64,000 bases of DNA from Halomonas beimenensis (GCF_002549795.1 NZ_CP021435.1:1736001-1800000), one strand, 5' to 3'; shown: positions 7,604 to 17,284, counted from the stretch's first letter. Notes: generated from the letters alone by a model not told the origin. Translations and numbers: made by a program.

Positions 7604-8734
7604 ATGCATCTTTCAACGCCCGTCAAACTCCTGGTCGCCGTGCTGGTCATGGTCGGGCTTGCCGGCTGTGCCTTCGCGCCGGGAAGCCACTTCGCCAACA
7701 ACATGGAAACCGCCCCGGTCGATGACCTCGTGGATGTCGAGCCGATCACCCTGGGGCTGGTGAACAGCCAGGAGAACGGGCCGAGCGACGCCGCCCTGCG
7801 TCGCCTCAGCGAGGAGCAGCGTGCCGCCCTGGATGACTATGACTACCGGATCGGCAAGGGCGACGTATTGAATATCACCGTCTACGACCACCCGGAGCTG
7901 ACCATCCCGGCCGGCGGCGAGCGCAGCGCCGTGGAATCGGGCAACTCGGTGCACCAGGACGGCACCATCTTCTATCCCTACGTCGGGCGGGTGCAGGTGG
8001 AAGGCAAGACCGTCGCCGAGGTGCGCCATATCATCTCGCGCCGTCTCGCCGAGTACATCGCCGAGCCCCAGGTCGAGGTGCGGGTCGCGGCCTTCAACTC
8101 CCAGGACGTGCTGGTCACCGGCGAGGTGCGCGAGCCCGGCCGCCTGCCGATCACCAACGTGCCCATGACCCTGCTGGATGCCATCGGCATGACCGGCGGC
8201 CTAAACCCCGAGGCGAACTGGCATGGCGTGCAGCTGACTCGGGACGGCGAGACCCGCACCATCTCGCTGTACGACATGCTCAATCGGGGCAACCTTTCCC
8301 AGGACCTGCTGCTCAAGGACGGCGACGTGCTGCACGTGCCCGACCTGGGCGACCAGAAGGTCTTCGTGATGGGCGAGGTCGGCGAGCCCCAGGCCCTGCC
8401 GATGGGGCGTTCCCGCATGACCCTGACCGAGGCGCTGAGCCGGGCGGGCAGCTTCAACGAGGCTCAGGCCGATGCCAGCGGCATCTTCGTGTTCCGGCGC
8501 AACCTGCAGCGGGACGACAAGCTCGCCACCGTCTACCAGCTGGATGCCCGCAACGCCGCCGCCATGGTGCTGGGCACCCAGTTCCGCCTGGAGCCCACCG
8601 ACGTGGTCTACGTGACGACCACCCCGCTGGGCCGCTGGAACCGCGTGATCAACCAGCTGCTGCCCACCGTCACCGCCGTCTACCAGGTGACCCGCGCGGC
8701 CAACGACGCCAACGACCTGCGGGATGACCTCTGA
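7604..8734 (+). CDS. wza: Wza outer-membrane polysaccharide export lipoprotein
   Basis: The 376-residue product is the size of E. coli Wza (about 380). It begins with a lipoprotein signal peptide ending in VGLAGC (Cys22). The Poly_export domain starts near residue 80 (YRIGKGDVLNITVYDHPEL). SLBB-type segments follow, and the C-terminus has the amphipathic helix (RWNRVINQLLPTVTAVYQV) that lines the outer-membrane pore in Wza octamers. The ATG at 7604 is chosen because it gives the signal peptide directly. Its stop overlaps the wzb ATG (TGATG). The ops site upstream suggests control by RfaH. Confidence 0.93.
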   Translation: MHLSTPVKLLVAVLVMVGLAGCAFAPGSHFANNMETAPVDDLVDVEPITLGLVNSQENGPSDAALRRLSEEQRAALDDYDYRIGKGDVLNITVYDHPELTIPAGGERSAVESGNSVHQDGTIFYPYVGRVQVEGKTVAEVRHIISRRLAEYIAEPQVEVRVAAFNSQDVLVTGEVREPGRLPITNVPMTLLDAIGMTGGLNPEANWHGVQLTRDGETRTISLYDMLNRGNLSQDLLLKDGDVLHVPDLGDQKVFVMGEVGEPQALPMGRSRMTLTEALSRAGSFNEAQADASGIFVFRRNLQRDDKLATVYQLDARNAAAMVLGTQFRLEPTDVVYVTTTPLGRWNRVINQLLPTVTAVYQVTRAANDANDLRDDL

Positions 8735-9171
8735 TGTTCCAGCGAATCCTCGTACTCTGCACCGGCAACATCTGCCGCAGCCCCGTGGTTGAGGCCCTGC
8801 TCAGGCAGGCCCTGCCCGAGCGTGACATCTCCTCCGCCGGCCTCGGCGCCCTGGTGGGTCAGGGCGTCGAACCCACCGCCCGGGAACTCGCCGAGGCCGA
8901 CGGCCTCGACGTCCACGCCCACCAGGCCCGCCAGGTCACTCAAGAGATGCTGCAATCGGCCGATCTCATCCTGGTGATGAGCGAAGGCCAGCGCCGCGCC
9001 GTCGCCGACCTGGCTCCCGCCGCCCTGGGCAAGACCATGCTCATCGGCCGCTGGCTCGACGGCGGCAAGGGTCGCGAGATCCCCGACCCCTACCGCAAGA
9101 GCCGCGAAGCCTTCGAGCACGTGCATGAGCTGCTGAAGGAAGCCACGGCGGCCTGGGTCAGCAAGCTTTAG
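8734..9171 (+). CDS. wzb: Wzb low-molecular-weight protein tyrosine phosphatase
   Basis: The 145-residue protein has the LMW-PTP catalytic loop CTGNICRS (Cys9 to Arg15, Ser16) at the N-terminus and the general-acid loop DPYRKS near residue 118. Wzb dephosphorylates the C-terminal tyrosine cluster of the Wzc kinase, and the phosphorylation cycle is required for polymer export. The start overlaps the wza stop. In this window wzb is separated from wzc by about 510 bp that carry an antisense gene and repeat arrays. The stop codon TAG directly merges into the first array. Confidence 0.95.
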   Translation: MFQRILVLCTGNICRSPVVEALLRQALPERDISSAGLGALVGQGVEPTARELAEADGLDVHAHQARQVTQEMLQSADLILVMSEGQRRAVADLAPAALGKTMLIGRWLDGGKGREIPDPYRKSREAFEHVHELLKEATAAWVSKL

Positions 9172-9218
9172 CGGCAAGCGGCCAAGCGGCCAAGCGGCCA
9201 AGCGGCCAAGCGGCCAAT
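9171..9218 (+). repeat. short-word array, left flank of the four-helix-bundle gene
   Basis: About five tandem copies of the 8-bp word AAGCGGCC, starting at the last base of the wzb stop codon. The complementary word (GGCCGCTT) forms a similar array at 61374-61449. This is the AAG-type arm of the element described in the findings. Confidence 0.85.
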
Positions 9219-9238
9219 GCAGCAAGAATCAGAAGAAG

Positions 9239-9580
9239 TCAGCGCCGCATTTTGGACATCAGCGCATAGAGCATCTTTGAGATTTCGCGGGTCTCTGCGG
9301 CCCAGCGTTGCCCTACGGTCCTGCTGATGTATCCGATTTCCATGCCGATATAGATCTGAGCCCTGAGTTCGGCGCATGATCCTTTGGCATAGCTGAGAAA
9401 CTTGACTCGGTCTCGATCGCTGTCACGCTCGTAGCCTTCGGCAATGTTGCTGGCGATGGATAACGCGGATCGAGTGATCTGGTCCTTGAAGCCGAATTCC
9501 CTGGACTGGCTGAAAGCTTGGAATACTTCTGCACATAATCGTGCAGACCGCTTCCAGACCAGCAAATCCTCAAATTTCAT
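9239..9580 (-). CDS. four-helix-bundle protein (23S rRNA intervening-sequence family)
   Basis: The 113-residue protein starts MKFEDLLVWKRSARLCAEVF and carries the family signature with SIASNIAEGYER in the second helix, followed by the last two helices with KGSCAELRAQIYIGMEIGY. This is the TIGR02436/S23-type four-helix bundle, known from open frames in 23S rRNA intervening sequences and related to the Avd accessory protein of diversity-generating retroelements. Family members are basic and may bind nucleic acid. The ATG at 9580 gives the normal family start. It is inserted antisense between wzb and wzc and is bracketed by short-word arrays at 9171-9218 and 9633-9662, which suggests it travels with them. 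Confidence 0.9.
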   Translation of the reverse strand: MKFEDLLVWKRSARLCAEVFQAFSQSREFGFKDQITRSALSIASNIAEGYERDSDRDRVKFLSYAKGSCAELRAQIYIGMEIGYISRTVGQRWAAETREISKMLYALMSKMRR

Positions 9581-9632
9581 CGTTGCCAACCCACAACGCG
9601 TCACCGAGCCTTCAAGATAGCACTCCCCAGCT

Positions 9633-9662
9633 TGGCGGCTCGGCGCTCGGCGCTCGGCGCTT
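9633..9662 (+). repeat. heptamer array (CGGCGCT word), right flank of the four-helix-bundle gene
   Basis: Three to four tandem copies of the 7-bp word CGGCGCT, read on the plus strand and ending in CTT. The same word occurs at 51974-52022 and around 60220. It ends 18 bases before the wzc start codon, which has no clear ribosome site of its own. Confidence 0.85.
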
Positions 9663-9680
9663 AACTTCGACAGTACCCCT

Positions 9681-11885
9681 ATGACCGAATCCTCCCAGAG
9701 CTATCCTCAGCCACGTCCCTCTGCCGCCCCCGCCGACGACGAAATCGACCTCGGCCGCCTGTTCGGCCTGCTCCTCGATCACAAGTGGTGGATCATCGGC
9801 ATCACCGCGCTGTTCGCCATCGGCGGGATCGTCTATGCCCTGCTGGCCACGCCGGTCTACCGGGCCGATGCCCTGGTGCAGGTCGAGAAGAAGGCCGGGC
9901 TGTCGAATCCGCTGGAGGACGTGAAATCGATCCTCGGTGAGGAGCCGTCGGCGGATGCGGAGGTGGGCATCCTGCGCTCGCGGATGGTGCTGGGGCGCGC
10001 CGTGGACCAGGAGCGCCTTGACCTGCAGGTCATCCCGAACCGGCTGCCGGTCGTCGGCGACTTCCTGGTCCGCCATGGCATGGAGCGGCCAAGCTTCGCC
10101 GATGAGAGCGTCTGGGCCGGGGAGACGATCAACATCGGCAATTTCGCGGTGGGTGAGCCCTTCCTGGGCGAGGCGTTCGAGCTGCGGGTGCTCGGCGAGG
10201 AGCGCTATGCGCTGAGCCTGGGCGACCGTCGGCTGGGCGAGGGCCGAGTCGGGGCGGACGAGGCCTTCCTGGATGGACAGGTCACGCTGCGGGTGGCCGA
10301 GCTCATGGCCGGGGAGGGCGCCACCTTCACCCTGACCAAGGCCTCGCGCCTGGCGGTGATCAATGACCTGCGTTCGCGGTTCAGCGTCAGCCAGCAGGGC
10401 AAGGACAGCGGCCTGCTCGACCTGGCGCTGCGCGATACCGATCCACAGCGCGCCGCGCGCGCCCTGGATGCCATCACCGAGGTCTACCTCACCCAAAACA
10501 TTCAGCGACAGGCCGCCGAGGCCGAGAAGAGCCTGGCCTTCCTCGAGGAGCAGGCCCCCCAGGTGCGCGAGCAGCTGCGTGTCGCCGAGGACCAGCTCAA
10601 CGCCTACCGGCTGGAGCGGGACAGCGTCGATCTCTCCCTGGAGACCCAGTCGATCCTCGAGCGCATCGTCGAGCTGGAGAAGCAGCTCAACGAGCTGGCC
10701 TTCACCGAGGCCGAGATCTCGCGGCGCTTCACCACCAGCCACCCCACCTACGAGGCCCTGCTGGAGAAGAAGGCGCAGCTGCAGCGCGAGCGCGACCAGC
10801 TCGAGGCCCGGGTCGACAACCTGCCCGAGACCCAGCAGCAGGTACTGCGCATGAGCCGCGACGTCAAGGTCAACCAGGAGGTCTACGTCCAGCTGCTCAA
10901 CAAGATCCAGGAGATGAAGATCGCCCGGGCCAGCACGGTGGGCAATGTGCGCATCCTGGACGAGGCGATCGTCCAGCCGATCCCCGTGGAGCCCAAGAAG
11001 TCGTTGATCGTGGTGCTCGCGACCCTGCTCGGCGCCATGCTCTCCGTGGGCCTGGTGCTGGTGCGCGGCCTGCTCAACAAGGGCGTGGAATCCCCCGAGC
11101 AGATCGAGGACGTCGGCATCCCCGTCTACGCCACGGTGCCGCTCTCCGACGAGCAGGGTAAGCTGGTCAAGCGGGTCAAGCGGCGCAACGAGAAGCATGG
11201 CCACGACGTGGCGGCCGGCCTGCTTGCCGACCGGGCCCCCGCCGACACCGCCATCGAGGCCTTGCGCGGGCTGCGCACCAGCCTGCATTTCGCCACGATG
11301 GAAGCCAGCGACAATCGCATGGCGATCACCGGCCCCAGCCCCGGGATCGGCAAGAGCTTCGTCTCCCTCAACCTGGCGGCCGTCTGTGCCCAGGGCGGGC
11401 AGAAGGTCCTGGTCGTCGATGCCGACATGCGCAAGGGGCATCTCCATCATGCCTTCGGCGAGCGCAGCGAAGGGGGGCTCTCCGAGCTGCTCTCCGGCAA
11501 GGCCGAGCTGGACGAGGTGGTGCGCCAGGGCAAAGTCGAGGGACTGGACTTCATCTCTCGCGGCAGTGCCCCTCCCAACCCATCCGAGCTGTTGATGCAG
11601 GCGCGCTTCAGCGACTTCCTGGAGGAAGTGAGCCGCCGCTACGAGCTGGTGATCATCGACACGCCGCCGATCCTGGCGGTGACCGACGCCGCCGTGATCG
11701 GCAAGCAATGCGGCACCACCCTGATGGTCACCCGCTTCCAGATGAACCCGGTGAAGGAACTGCAAGTGGCCAACCGTCGCCTCGAGACGGCCGGCGTGCA
11801 GGTCAAGGGCGCCATCCTCAACGCCATGGAACGCAAGGCCGCGACCAGATACGGCTACGGTTACTACAACTACGCCTACAAGTAA
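9681..11885 (+). CDS. wzc: Wzc tyrosine kinase and polysaccharide co-polymerase
   Basis: The 734-residue product has the layout of Wzc/BY-kinases: a Wzz-type N-terminal domain with a first membrane helix (about residues 35-55), a long periplasmic coiled-coil region (about 275-400), a second membrane helix (about 435-458), and a cytoplasmic kinase domain with Walker A GPSPGIGKS near 551, Walker A' VLVVDADMRKG near 576 and a later VIIDTPP motif. The last 13 residues hold a tyrosine cluster (RYGYGYYNYAYK), the autophosphorylation tail that Wzb acts on. It controls polymer length and couples to Wza. No convincing ribosome site is visible at the start, probably because of the upstream insertion. 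Confidence 0.95.
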   Translation: MTESSQSYPQPRPSAAPADDEIDLGRLFGLLLDHKWWIIGITALFAIGGIVYALLATPVYRADALVQVEKKAGLSNPLEDVKSILGEEPSADAEVGILRSRMVLGRAVDQERLDLQVIPNRLPVVGDFLVRHGMERPSFADESVWAGETINIGNFAVGEPFLGEAFELRVLGEERYALSLGDRRLGEGRVGADEAFLDGQVTLRVAELMAGEGATFTLTKASRLAVINDLRSRFSVSQQGKDSGLLDLALRDTDPQRAARALDAITEVYLTQNIQRQAAEAEKSLAFLEEQAPQVREQLRVAEDQLNAYRLERDSVDLSLETQSILERIVELEKQLNELAFTEAEISRRFTTSHPTYEALLEKKAQLQRERDQLEARVDNLPETQQQVLRMSRDVKVNQEVYVQLLNKIQEMKIARASTVGNVRILDEAIVQPIPVEPKKSLIVVLATLLGAMLSVGLVLVRGLLNKGVESPEQIEDVGIPVYATVPLSDEQGKLVKRVKRRNEKHGHDVAAGLLADRAPADTAIEALRGLRTSLHFATMEASDNRMAITGPSPGIGKSFVSLNLAAVCAQGGQKVLVVDADMRKGHLHHAFGERSEGGLSELLSGKAELDEVVRQGKVEGLDFISRGSAPPNPSELLMQARFSDFLEEVSRRYELVIIDTPPILAVTDAAVIGKQCGTTLMVTRFQMNPVKELQVANRRLETAGVQVKGAILNAMERKAATRYGYGYYNYAYK

Positions 11886-12148
11886 GCCAAGTAACAGGGC
11901 CTGCTGCCAGTAATACGGGCAACATCCCTCCGTCCGACGATCTCGTCTAACATCGTCTTGGGGGCTGAGGCGTCAAGGTACTAAAGGCTGATAAAATCTC
12001 GAGTACCATGAACTGTTGTCGCTAGCCCTGTAACGTGAGCCTTCGTTCAACGGCACCAAGCATAACAAACGCCACGAACATGGGCCGCTCTGATACCACA
12101 TTTTGAGCACCGCCCGGATCCTGGCGGTGTCAGCAGATGAGTCACTAG

Positions 12149-12958
12149 ATGGAAAAGCAACCTCCAATCGTTGAGCCTCGCCCATACCCAAGGGATGACG
12201 AGATCTCCCTTGTCGACCTCACCAAGATCCTGATCGTCCGTTGGCAGTTGATGGCTACCGTCTTCATCGTAGTCGTCCTCGCCGCTCTGGCCTATGCATT
12301 GTGGCTGCCCCGGAGCTATGAGTACGTCTCTCTCTATCAGGTGGCCGAGCAGCCGGCGAACGGCGATGACCTCTATAGCACTGCGCTGGAGACACCCCAG
12401 AGCGTGCTGGCCAAGATCGACAACCTCTATCTGGGACCGGCCACTCGTGAGCTTCTGGCCTCAGCCGACTTGAATGGACTGCCTTTCCAGGTATCGCTGA
12501 GCCATCCTGAAGGCACTCTGCTAGTGCGGTTGAGCACCGTCACTCCGCCGGAGAATACTTCCCTCGTCGAATCGCTTCACGGCGAGCTATTGAGACGCAT
12601 CGAATCCGATCAGAACGACAGGATCGAACAGCGCCGTAGCGTACTCGAACAACAACTCGACAGCATCGAGGTGGCCCTGGGGACCGTACAGCAATCCGAT
12701 AGTGGCTCGGCGAGCGAGCTAGTGGCGAGCTACACGACACGCGCGGCCGACTTGCAGTCGCAGCTGAGCCAGCTTCGGGAAGCGCGGATCGAACAAGTTG
12801 CCGTTCAGAGCCTGGCTACCACTGGTACCAGCCGCAGCCTGATTATGGCACTTGCCCTGGTGCTGGGCGGCATGCTTGCGGTGATATCAGCTTTTTTCAT
12901 GCATTTTGTTGGGCAAGTTCGCCAAAGCCTAGATGACGACATTCAGAGCGATGGCTAA
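12149..12958 (+). CDS. Wzz-like chain-length determinant protein
   Basis: The 269-residue product has the Wzz plan. A cytoplasmic N-terminus with DEISLVDLTKIL is followed by a membrane helix (about residues 33-53), a PRSYEYVSLYQV strand, a periplasmic region with helices, and a second membrane helix near the C-terminus (about 231-254). There is no kinase domain. It would regulate the modal length of O-antigen or capsule made by the locus. It starts 263 bp after wzc and ends just before a decayed IS. The GC content is slightly lower than wzc. The exact start is supported only by domain position. Confidence 0.8.
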   Translation: MEKQPPIVEPRPYPRDDEISLVDLTKILIVRWQLMATVFIVVVLAALAYALWLPRSYEYVSLYQVAEQPANGDDLYSTALETPQSVLAKIDNLYLGPATRELLASADLNGLPFQVSLSHPEGTLLVRLSTVTPPENTSLVESLHGELLRRIESDQNDRIEQRRSVLEQQLDSIEVALGTVQQSDSGSASELVASYTTRAADLQSQLSQLREARIEQVAVQSLATTGTSRSLIMALALVLGGMLAVISAFFMHFVGQVRQSLDDDIQSDG

Positions 12959-13352
12959 TCAATAGCCCTCGGCTTATCGAAACAAACACTATACAATAAG
13001 GGCTTACGTCGCCGTCGATAATGGATAAATTCCATTATTGGTAAGCATTTTTCAGTTTTGGACGGATGTCTGGCGATACTGAATTCGTTCCATTTCTGGA
13101 GAAATTTTTTTGCCAAAAGCGTCCATTTCTGGAATGCTGGGCCCGCGACCGGCTTGGTGATTTTCCAAATCTGGATAGCCGTTTTCAGTTCTGGACGAGT
13201 TCCGGCGATATTGACTTCCTTCCAATTCTGGAAAAATCACTGAGCATACGGCGTCCACTTTTGTAAGGTCCCGGATGATCAGATGAGCCATAGGAGGTAT
13301 CCTTTGCTGGCCGCCAAAGAGCTTCTGCAGCAGTTCATCCGGGAGCAGGGAT
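12959..13352. other. left end of a decayed IS with long subterminal repeats
   Basis: This 394-bp stretch has no gene. It holds two related repeats (13049-13138 and 13182-13265) and, nearer the transposase, a TCCCGGATGA/TCATCCGGGA inverted pair at 13267-13276 and about 13338-13347. It appears to be the left end of the element whose transposase follows. Confidence 0.55.
13049..13265 (+). repeat. two diverged direct repeats of about 85-90 bp
   Basis: Both copies run TTTTCAGTTNTGGACG, then TCYGGCGATAYTGA, TTCCANTTCTGGA and GCGTCCA in the same order and spacing, at 13049-13138 and 13182-13265. Repeated subterminal blocks of this kind are typical transposase binding sites at one end of an insertion sequence. 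Confidence 0.6.
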
Positions 13353-14343
13353 ATGGACATCAAGCTACATAACCAGGCGACCACGACACCGAAGATCCGC
13401 GCCGAGATCCAGGCAGCGCCTTCCAGCATCAGCGATAGCGAGCTGGCACGCCGTTACGGCGTTTCCGACTCGACCATTCGCCGCTGGCGGTACCGGGATG
13501 ACGCTCAGGACCGCTCGCATACCCGGCACAACCTGCTGGCTACGCTGACGGCTGACCAGGAAGCCGTGCTCATCGCGGCCCGCGAATTCCTACGTCTAGG
13601 CCTAGATGACTTGCTGGTGGTCGCTCGTGAGTTCCTGAATCCCCAGCTGTCCCGATCAGGCCTGCACCGCATGCTGAGGCGACGCGAAGTCCCAACCTTG
13701 GCGGAGCTTGCCCGACAGGACGCGGGTGGCAGCGAGGAGCCGGCACATAAGCGATTCCGAGCCTATGCCCTTGGCTTCGTCCATGTCGATATCAAGCACT
13801 TGCCGCAGATGCCCGACGAGCAGCAGAAGCGATACTTGTACGTGACTATCCACCGTGCGACCCGCTGGGTGTACCTGGAAGTGCGGCACAGCCAGTCTGC
13901 CGAGGATGCTCGATCCTTCATGAAGCGCTTGGTTGAGAAAGCGCCGTTCAAGGTCGAGAAGGTACTATGGGAAATCATTCACCGATCGCTTCACACGGGC
14001 GGGAGAGCGGCAACCGAGTGATCGTCACCCCTTCGATCGGTAATGCCAAGCGCATGGCATCCAACATCGACTTATCAAGCCAGGGCGGCCACAGACCAAT
14101 GGGATGGTCGAGCGCTTCAACGGCCGCATCAGCGACGTGCTGGCGACCCGGCGGTATGAATCCGGTGAAGACCTGGAACAGACGCTGAAACGCTACTGTT
14201 GGTTGTACAACCACCACATCCCGCAGAAGGCACTGGATCATCAACCGCCCATTTCAGCGATGAAAGACAGGCAGACGAAGCGGCCGGAGTTATTTCAGAA
14301 ACGTGTTATCAATCATGCGGGACCCGACAACTATTGCAATTAA
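13353..14343 (+). pseudogene. IS481-type DDE transposase, frameshifted
   Basis: The first 205 codons read as a transposase with an N-terminal helix-turn-helix (SDSELARRYGVSDSTIRRWRY) and a DDE-type core (FVHVDIKHLPQ; RATRWVYLEV). At about 13965 the frame breaks just where the second Asp motif should stand. The remaining fragments are in other frames, including MVERFNGRISDVLATRRY and YNHHIPQKALDHQPP from 14104 to 14343. Small deletions between 13965 and 14103 explain the breaks. The element is therefore inactive. It separates the wza-wzc operon from rfbB and may mark a recombination border of the locus. Confidence 0.8.
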
Positions 14344-14463
14344 GATTGCCCCAGAGCGTAATGTGACTGGCATCTCAAAGAACACGACCATGGCATCGCC
14401 GCACGCCCAACCAACAGCACAAGCCACCACGAAATACCTAACCCCGGATTCGATACTTAGCTC

Positions 14464-15513
14464 ATGAAATTGCTCATCACCGGCGGCGCGGGCTTCATCG
14501 GCTCGGCCGTGATTCGCTATATAATCGCCAACACTGACGACAGCGTGGTTAATGTCGACAAGCTGACCTACGCTGGCAACCTGGAATCCTTAGGCGAGGT
14601 CGCCGACAGCCCGCGTTACGCCTTCGAGCAGGTGGACATCTGCCATCGGGACGAGCTGGAACGCGTGTTCGCTGAGCACCAGCCGGATGCGGTGATGCAC
14701 CTGGCCGCCGAGAGCCACGTAGACCGATCCATCGACGGTCCGGCAGCCTTCATCGAGACCAACATCGTCGGTACCTACACACTCTTGGAAGTGGCACGGG
14801 CCTACTGGCAGAGCCTGGCACCCGAGGAACGCAGAGCTTTCCGTTTCCACCATATCTCCACTGACGAAGTCTACGGCGACCTTGAAGGGCCGGAAGGGCT
14901 GTTCACCGAGCAGACGCCCTACGCTCCCAGCTCGCCATACTCCGCCAGCAAGGCCAGCTCGGATCACCTGGTGCGCGCCTGGCAGCGCACCTACGGCTTG
15001 CCCACCCTGGTCACCAACTGTTCTAACAACTACGGTCCCTACCACTTTCCCGAGAAACTGATCCCGTTGGTGATCCTCAACGCCCTGGAAGGCAAAGCGT
15101 TGCCGGTCTACGGCAGGGGAGAGCAGGTCCGTGACTGGCTCCACGTGGAAGACCACGCCCGGGCGCTCTACAAGGTGGCTACGGAGGGAAAGGTAGGGGA
15201 GACCTACAACATCGGCGGGCACAACGAAAAGCAGAACATCGAGGTGGTCCAGACCATCTGTGATCTGCTGCAGGAACTTGCCCCTGCCGCTACCCCTTAC
15301 CGTGACCTGATCACCTTCGTTTCCGACCGCCCTGGTCACGATCTTCGCTACGCCATCGACGCCGGCAAGATCGAGCGTGAACTGGGCTGGCGACCAGAAG
15401 AAACCTTCGAGTCAGGCATCCGCAAGACGGTGCAGTGGTATCTGGATAATCTGGAATGGAGCCATCGAGTGCAGGACGGTAGCTATCAGCGCGAGCGCTT
15501 GGGCATGGTTTGA
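14464..15513 (+). CDS. rfbB: dTDP-glucose 4,6-dehydratase
   Basis: The 349-residue SDR-type enzyme has the NAD-binding GGAGFIG motif at residues 7-13, the STDEVYGD active-site segment and the [15 protein letters not shown]yr-Lys motif, all as in RmlB. It converts dTDP-glucose to dTDP-4-keto-6-deoxyglucose, the branch point for dTDP-rhamnose and dTDP-Fuc4NAc. Unusually it is cut off from rfbD-A-C by 5 kb containing wecF, an acetyltransferase, wecE and wzx. Its GC content matches the host-like genes rather than the AT-rich genes that follow. Confidence 0.95.
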   Translation: MKLLITGGAGFIGSAVIRYIIANTDDSVVNVDKLTYAGNLESLGEVADSPRYAFEQVDICHRDELERVFAEHQPDAVMHLAAESHVDRSIDGPAAFIETNIVGTYTLLEVARAYWQSLAPEERRAFRFHHISTDEVYGDLEGPEGLFTEQTPYAPSSPYSASKASSDHLVRAWQRTYGLPTLVTNCSNNYGPYHFPEKLIPLVILNALEGKALPVYGRGEQVRDWLHVEDHARALYKVATEGKVGETYNIGGHNEKQNIEVVQTICDLLQELAPAATPYRDLITFVSDRPGHDLRYAIDAGKIERELGWRPEETFESGIRKTVQWYLDNLEWSHRVQDGSYQRERLGMV

Positions 15514-16215
15514 GAGGTAAAGCTTAGCTATATCGCCTCACCAGATTTTTCATGGAAAGATCCAGTCGGCTGACACAAGGGTGTTATTAAAGACTGGCAT
15601 CCCCGGTGTCAGTTGAACTGAGGAAGGCAAGGTAATCAGGAGCTTTCTTGGCTCTCCCGAACGAGCGTGTGACCGAGGAGGCCCGCTTCCGTAGCGCCTT
15701 GCTTGTAAGCAAGGGAGCAATCACACTAAATTTTCTCAGCCGGGTGAGTTCGATTGAATTCAGGTCGCGAGTGGTCGTCGATGCCGGCATGTACATACTC
15801 CTAACCTGCGCTAAGTTGGTTCTGCTGGTGGCAGCCGACCAAGCGATCCTCCCGGGCGTCCCTGCTTCTTGGTATCCAAGTCAAGGAGATGCTCGGGTAC
15901 ACAGTGCTTCTCATAGCAGTTGTCGGGCCTTGTCCCTGACAGGACAGCAGGACAGCCAGCCGATTTTGTTAGCCGCTTCCACTTGAGAATCTGTGCCACC
16001 GTGCTCTGACCGATTCAACGCCAGGGAGGTCTAATGGTACACATTAGCCTGCTGGAGATAACCAAGTTCACGAAAACAAATGCGAAACGCTAGGGCTGAA
16101 AACAACCTGCTTGAGAAGATATAATATTTCTGGTTGTCAAGAGAAATTAAGAAAAAATGATATATGTAAAGTATGGTTTTAGTTGGTATTTTAGTGTGAT
16201 AGTGAATGGTAAAAA
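15514..16215. other. 700-bp region without a supportable gene
   Basis: Short open frames exist on both strands, but none has a good start or a recognisable domain. On the minus strand, fragments such as AQILKWKRLTKSAG look like broken coding sequence, so this may be decayed mobile DNA. GC content falls sharply after about 16080, where the AT-rich variable genes begin. Confidence 0.5.
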
Positions 16216-17283
16216 TTGAGCGGTGATGTTGTGATTTTACATGTGGCTGGCTTAGATAAATTTATTCCGCCATTCATAAGGCTTGTTGAGGAGAATTTTA
16301 AAAAAGAGAGTCATCGGTTTTGGCTGGGCGGTGTATCGGAAGTGCACAAAATTGAAAGTAAAAAGAATGTCTATCTTTGTCGAGGCAGTCACTTTAAAAA
16401 GATTAAAGCATATATAATTCTAGTGCTGCAACTACATGCTGCACGCAAGGTGATGCTTCATGGGTTGTTCAATATCAGGCTTGTCCTATTGCTCGCACTA
16501 TGCCCGTGGCTGTTGCCGAAATGTTACTGGGTTATTTGGGGAGGTGATCTCTACCAATATAAAAATGCTACAAAGACTTGGCGCTCACGGGTGAATGAAA
16601 CCTTACGTCACTTTGTTATCAGTCGTATTGGGCATTTGGTAACCTATATTGAAGGTGATGTTGAGCTGGCTCGCCAGTGGTATGGGGCAAAAGGAATACA
16701 TCATGAATGTATAATGTATCCAAGCAACGTTTTTGATCCCTCTATGATCGCTATAAACAACGAAAAAAAAAGGAATAATGGGCCCCTAACTATTCTTGTC
16801 GGAAATTCAGCAGATCCCAGCAATAACCACATTGAAGCTTTGGAGCGACTGCTTCCCTTTAAAGACAAGAACATTTTAATATTTGTTCCTCTCTCATACG
16901 GTGATCAGGGGCATGCAAAGAAAATTATTGCTAAGGGAAAAGCGTGGTTTGGTGAAAAGCTAGTGCCGATGACTGAATTTATGCGCTTTGAACAGTATCT
17001 TAGTTTTTTGCAAAGCATAGATGTCGCGGTATTTAATCATCGGCGTCAGCAGGCTATGGGAAATACCATCACGCTTTTGGGCATGGGCAAGACTGTTTTT
17101 ATGCGGAGTGATGTGAGTCATTGGCGATTTCTGGTTGATTTGGGAATCAAGCTGAATGATGTTGAAGATTTAAGTCTGCAGGCACTGGGCGATGTTGAGG
17201 CGCAAAAAAATGCTAGCATTGTTCATTCATACTTTTCAAAAACGACTCTGGTCAAGCAGTTCTTAGATATTTTTGAGGGGTAG
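16216..17283 (+). CDS. wecF: dTDP-Fuc4NAc:lipid-linked glycan transferase, WecF family
   Basis: The 355-residue product is close to the length of E. coli WecF (about 359) and shares its pattern: an N-terminal domain with VILHVAGLDKFIPPF, then WVIWGGDLYQYK, TYIEGDVELARQWYG and a C-terminal half with ILVGNSADPSNNHIEAL. WecF adds 4-acetamido-4,6-dideoxygalactose (Fuc4NAc) from its dTDP donor to an undecaprenyl-linked intermediate. The neighbours supply this donor. The start is uncertain: a TTG at 16216 gives the full frame, and a GTG five codons later is also possible. The gene is clearly AT-rich relative to rfbB. Confidence 0.8.
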   Translation: MSGDVVILHVAGLDKFIPPFIRLVEENFKKESHRFWLGGVSEVHKIESKKNVYLCRGSHFKKIKAYIILVLQLHAARKVMLHGLFNIRLVLLLALCPWLLPKCYWVIWGGDLYQYKNATKTWRSRVNETLRHFVISRIGHLVTYIEGDVELARQWYGAKGIHHECIMYPSNVFDPSMIAINNEKKRNNGPLTILVGNSADPSNNHIEALERLLPFKDKNILIFVPLSYGDQGHAKKIIAKGKAWFGEKLVPMTEFMRFEQYLSFLQSIDVAVFNHRRQQAMGNTITLLGMGKTVFMRSDVSHWRFLVDLGIKLNDVEDLSLQALGDVEAQKNASIVHSYFSKTTLVKQFLDIFEG

Positions 17284-17284
17284 A

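Noticed and set aside
9612..11765. Open frame of 717 codons opposite wzc
   Set aside because: It mirrors the codon pattern of wzc, is rich in His, Gln and Gly without domain signatures, and wzc has all kinase motifs.
15587..15986. Small open frames between rfbB and wecF
   Set aside because: They overlap on both strands, lack ribosome sites and show no recognised family; I report the region only as unassigned.
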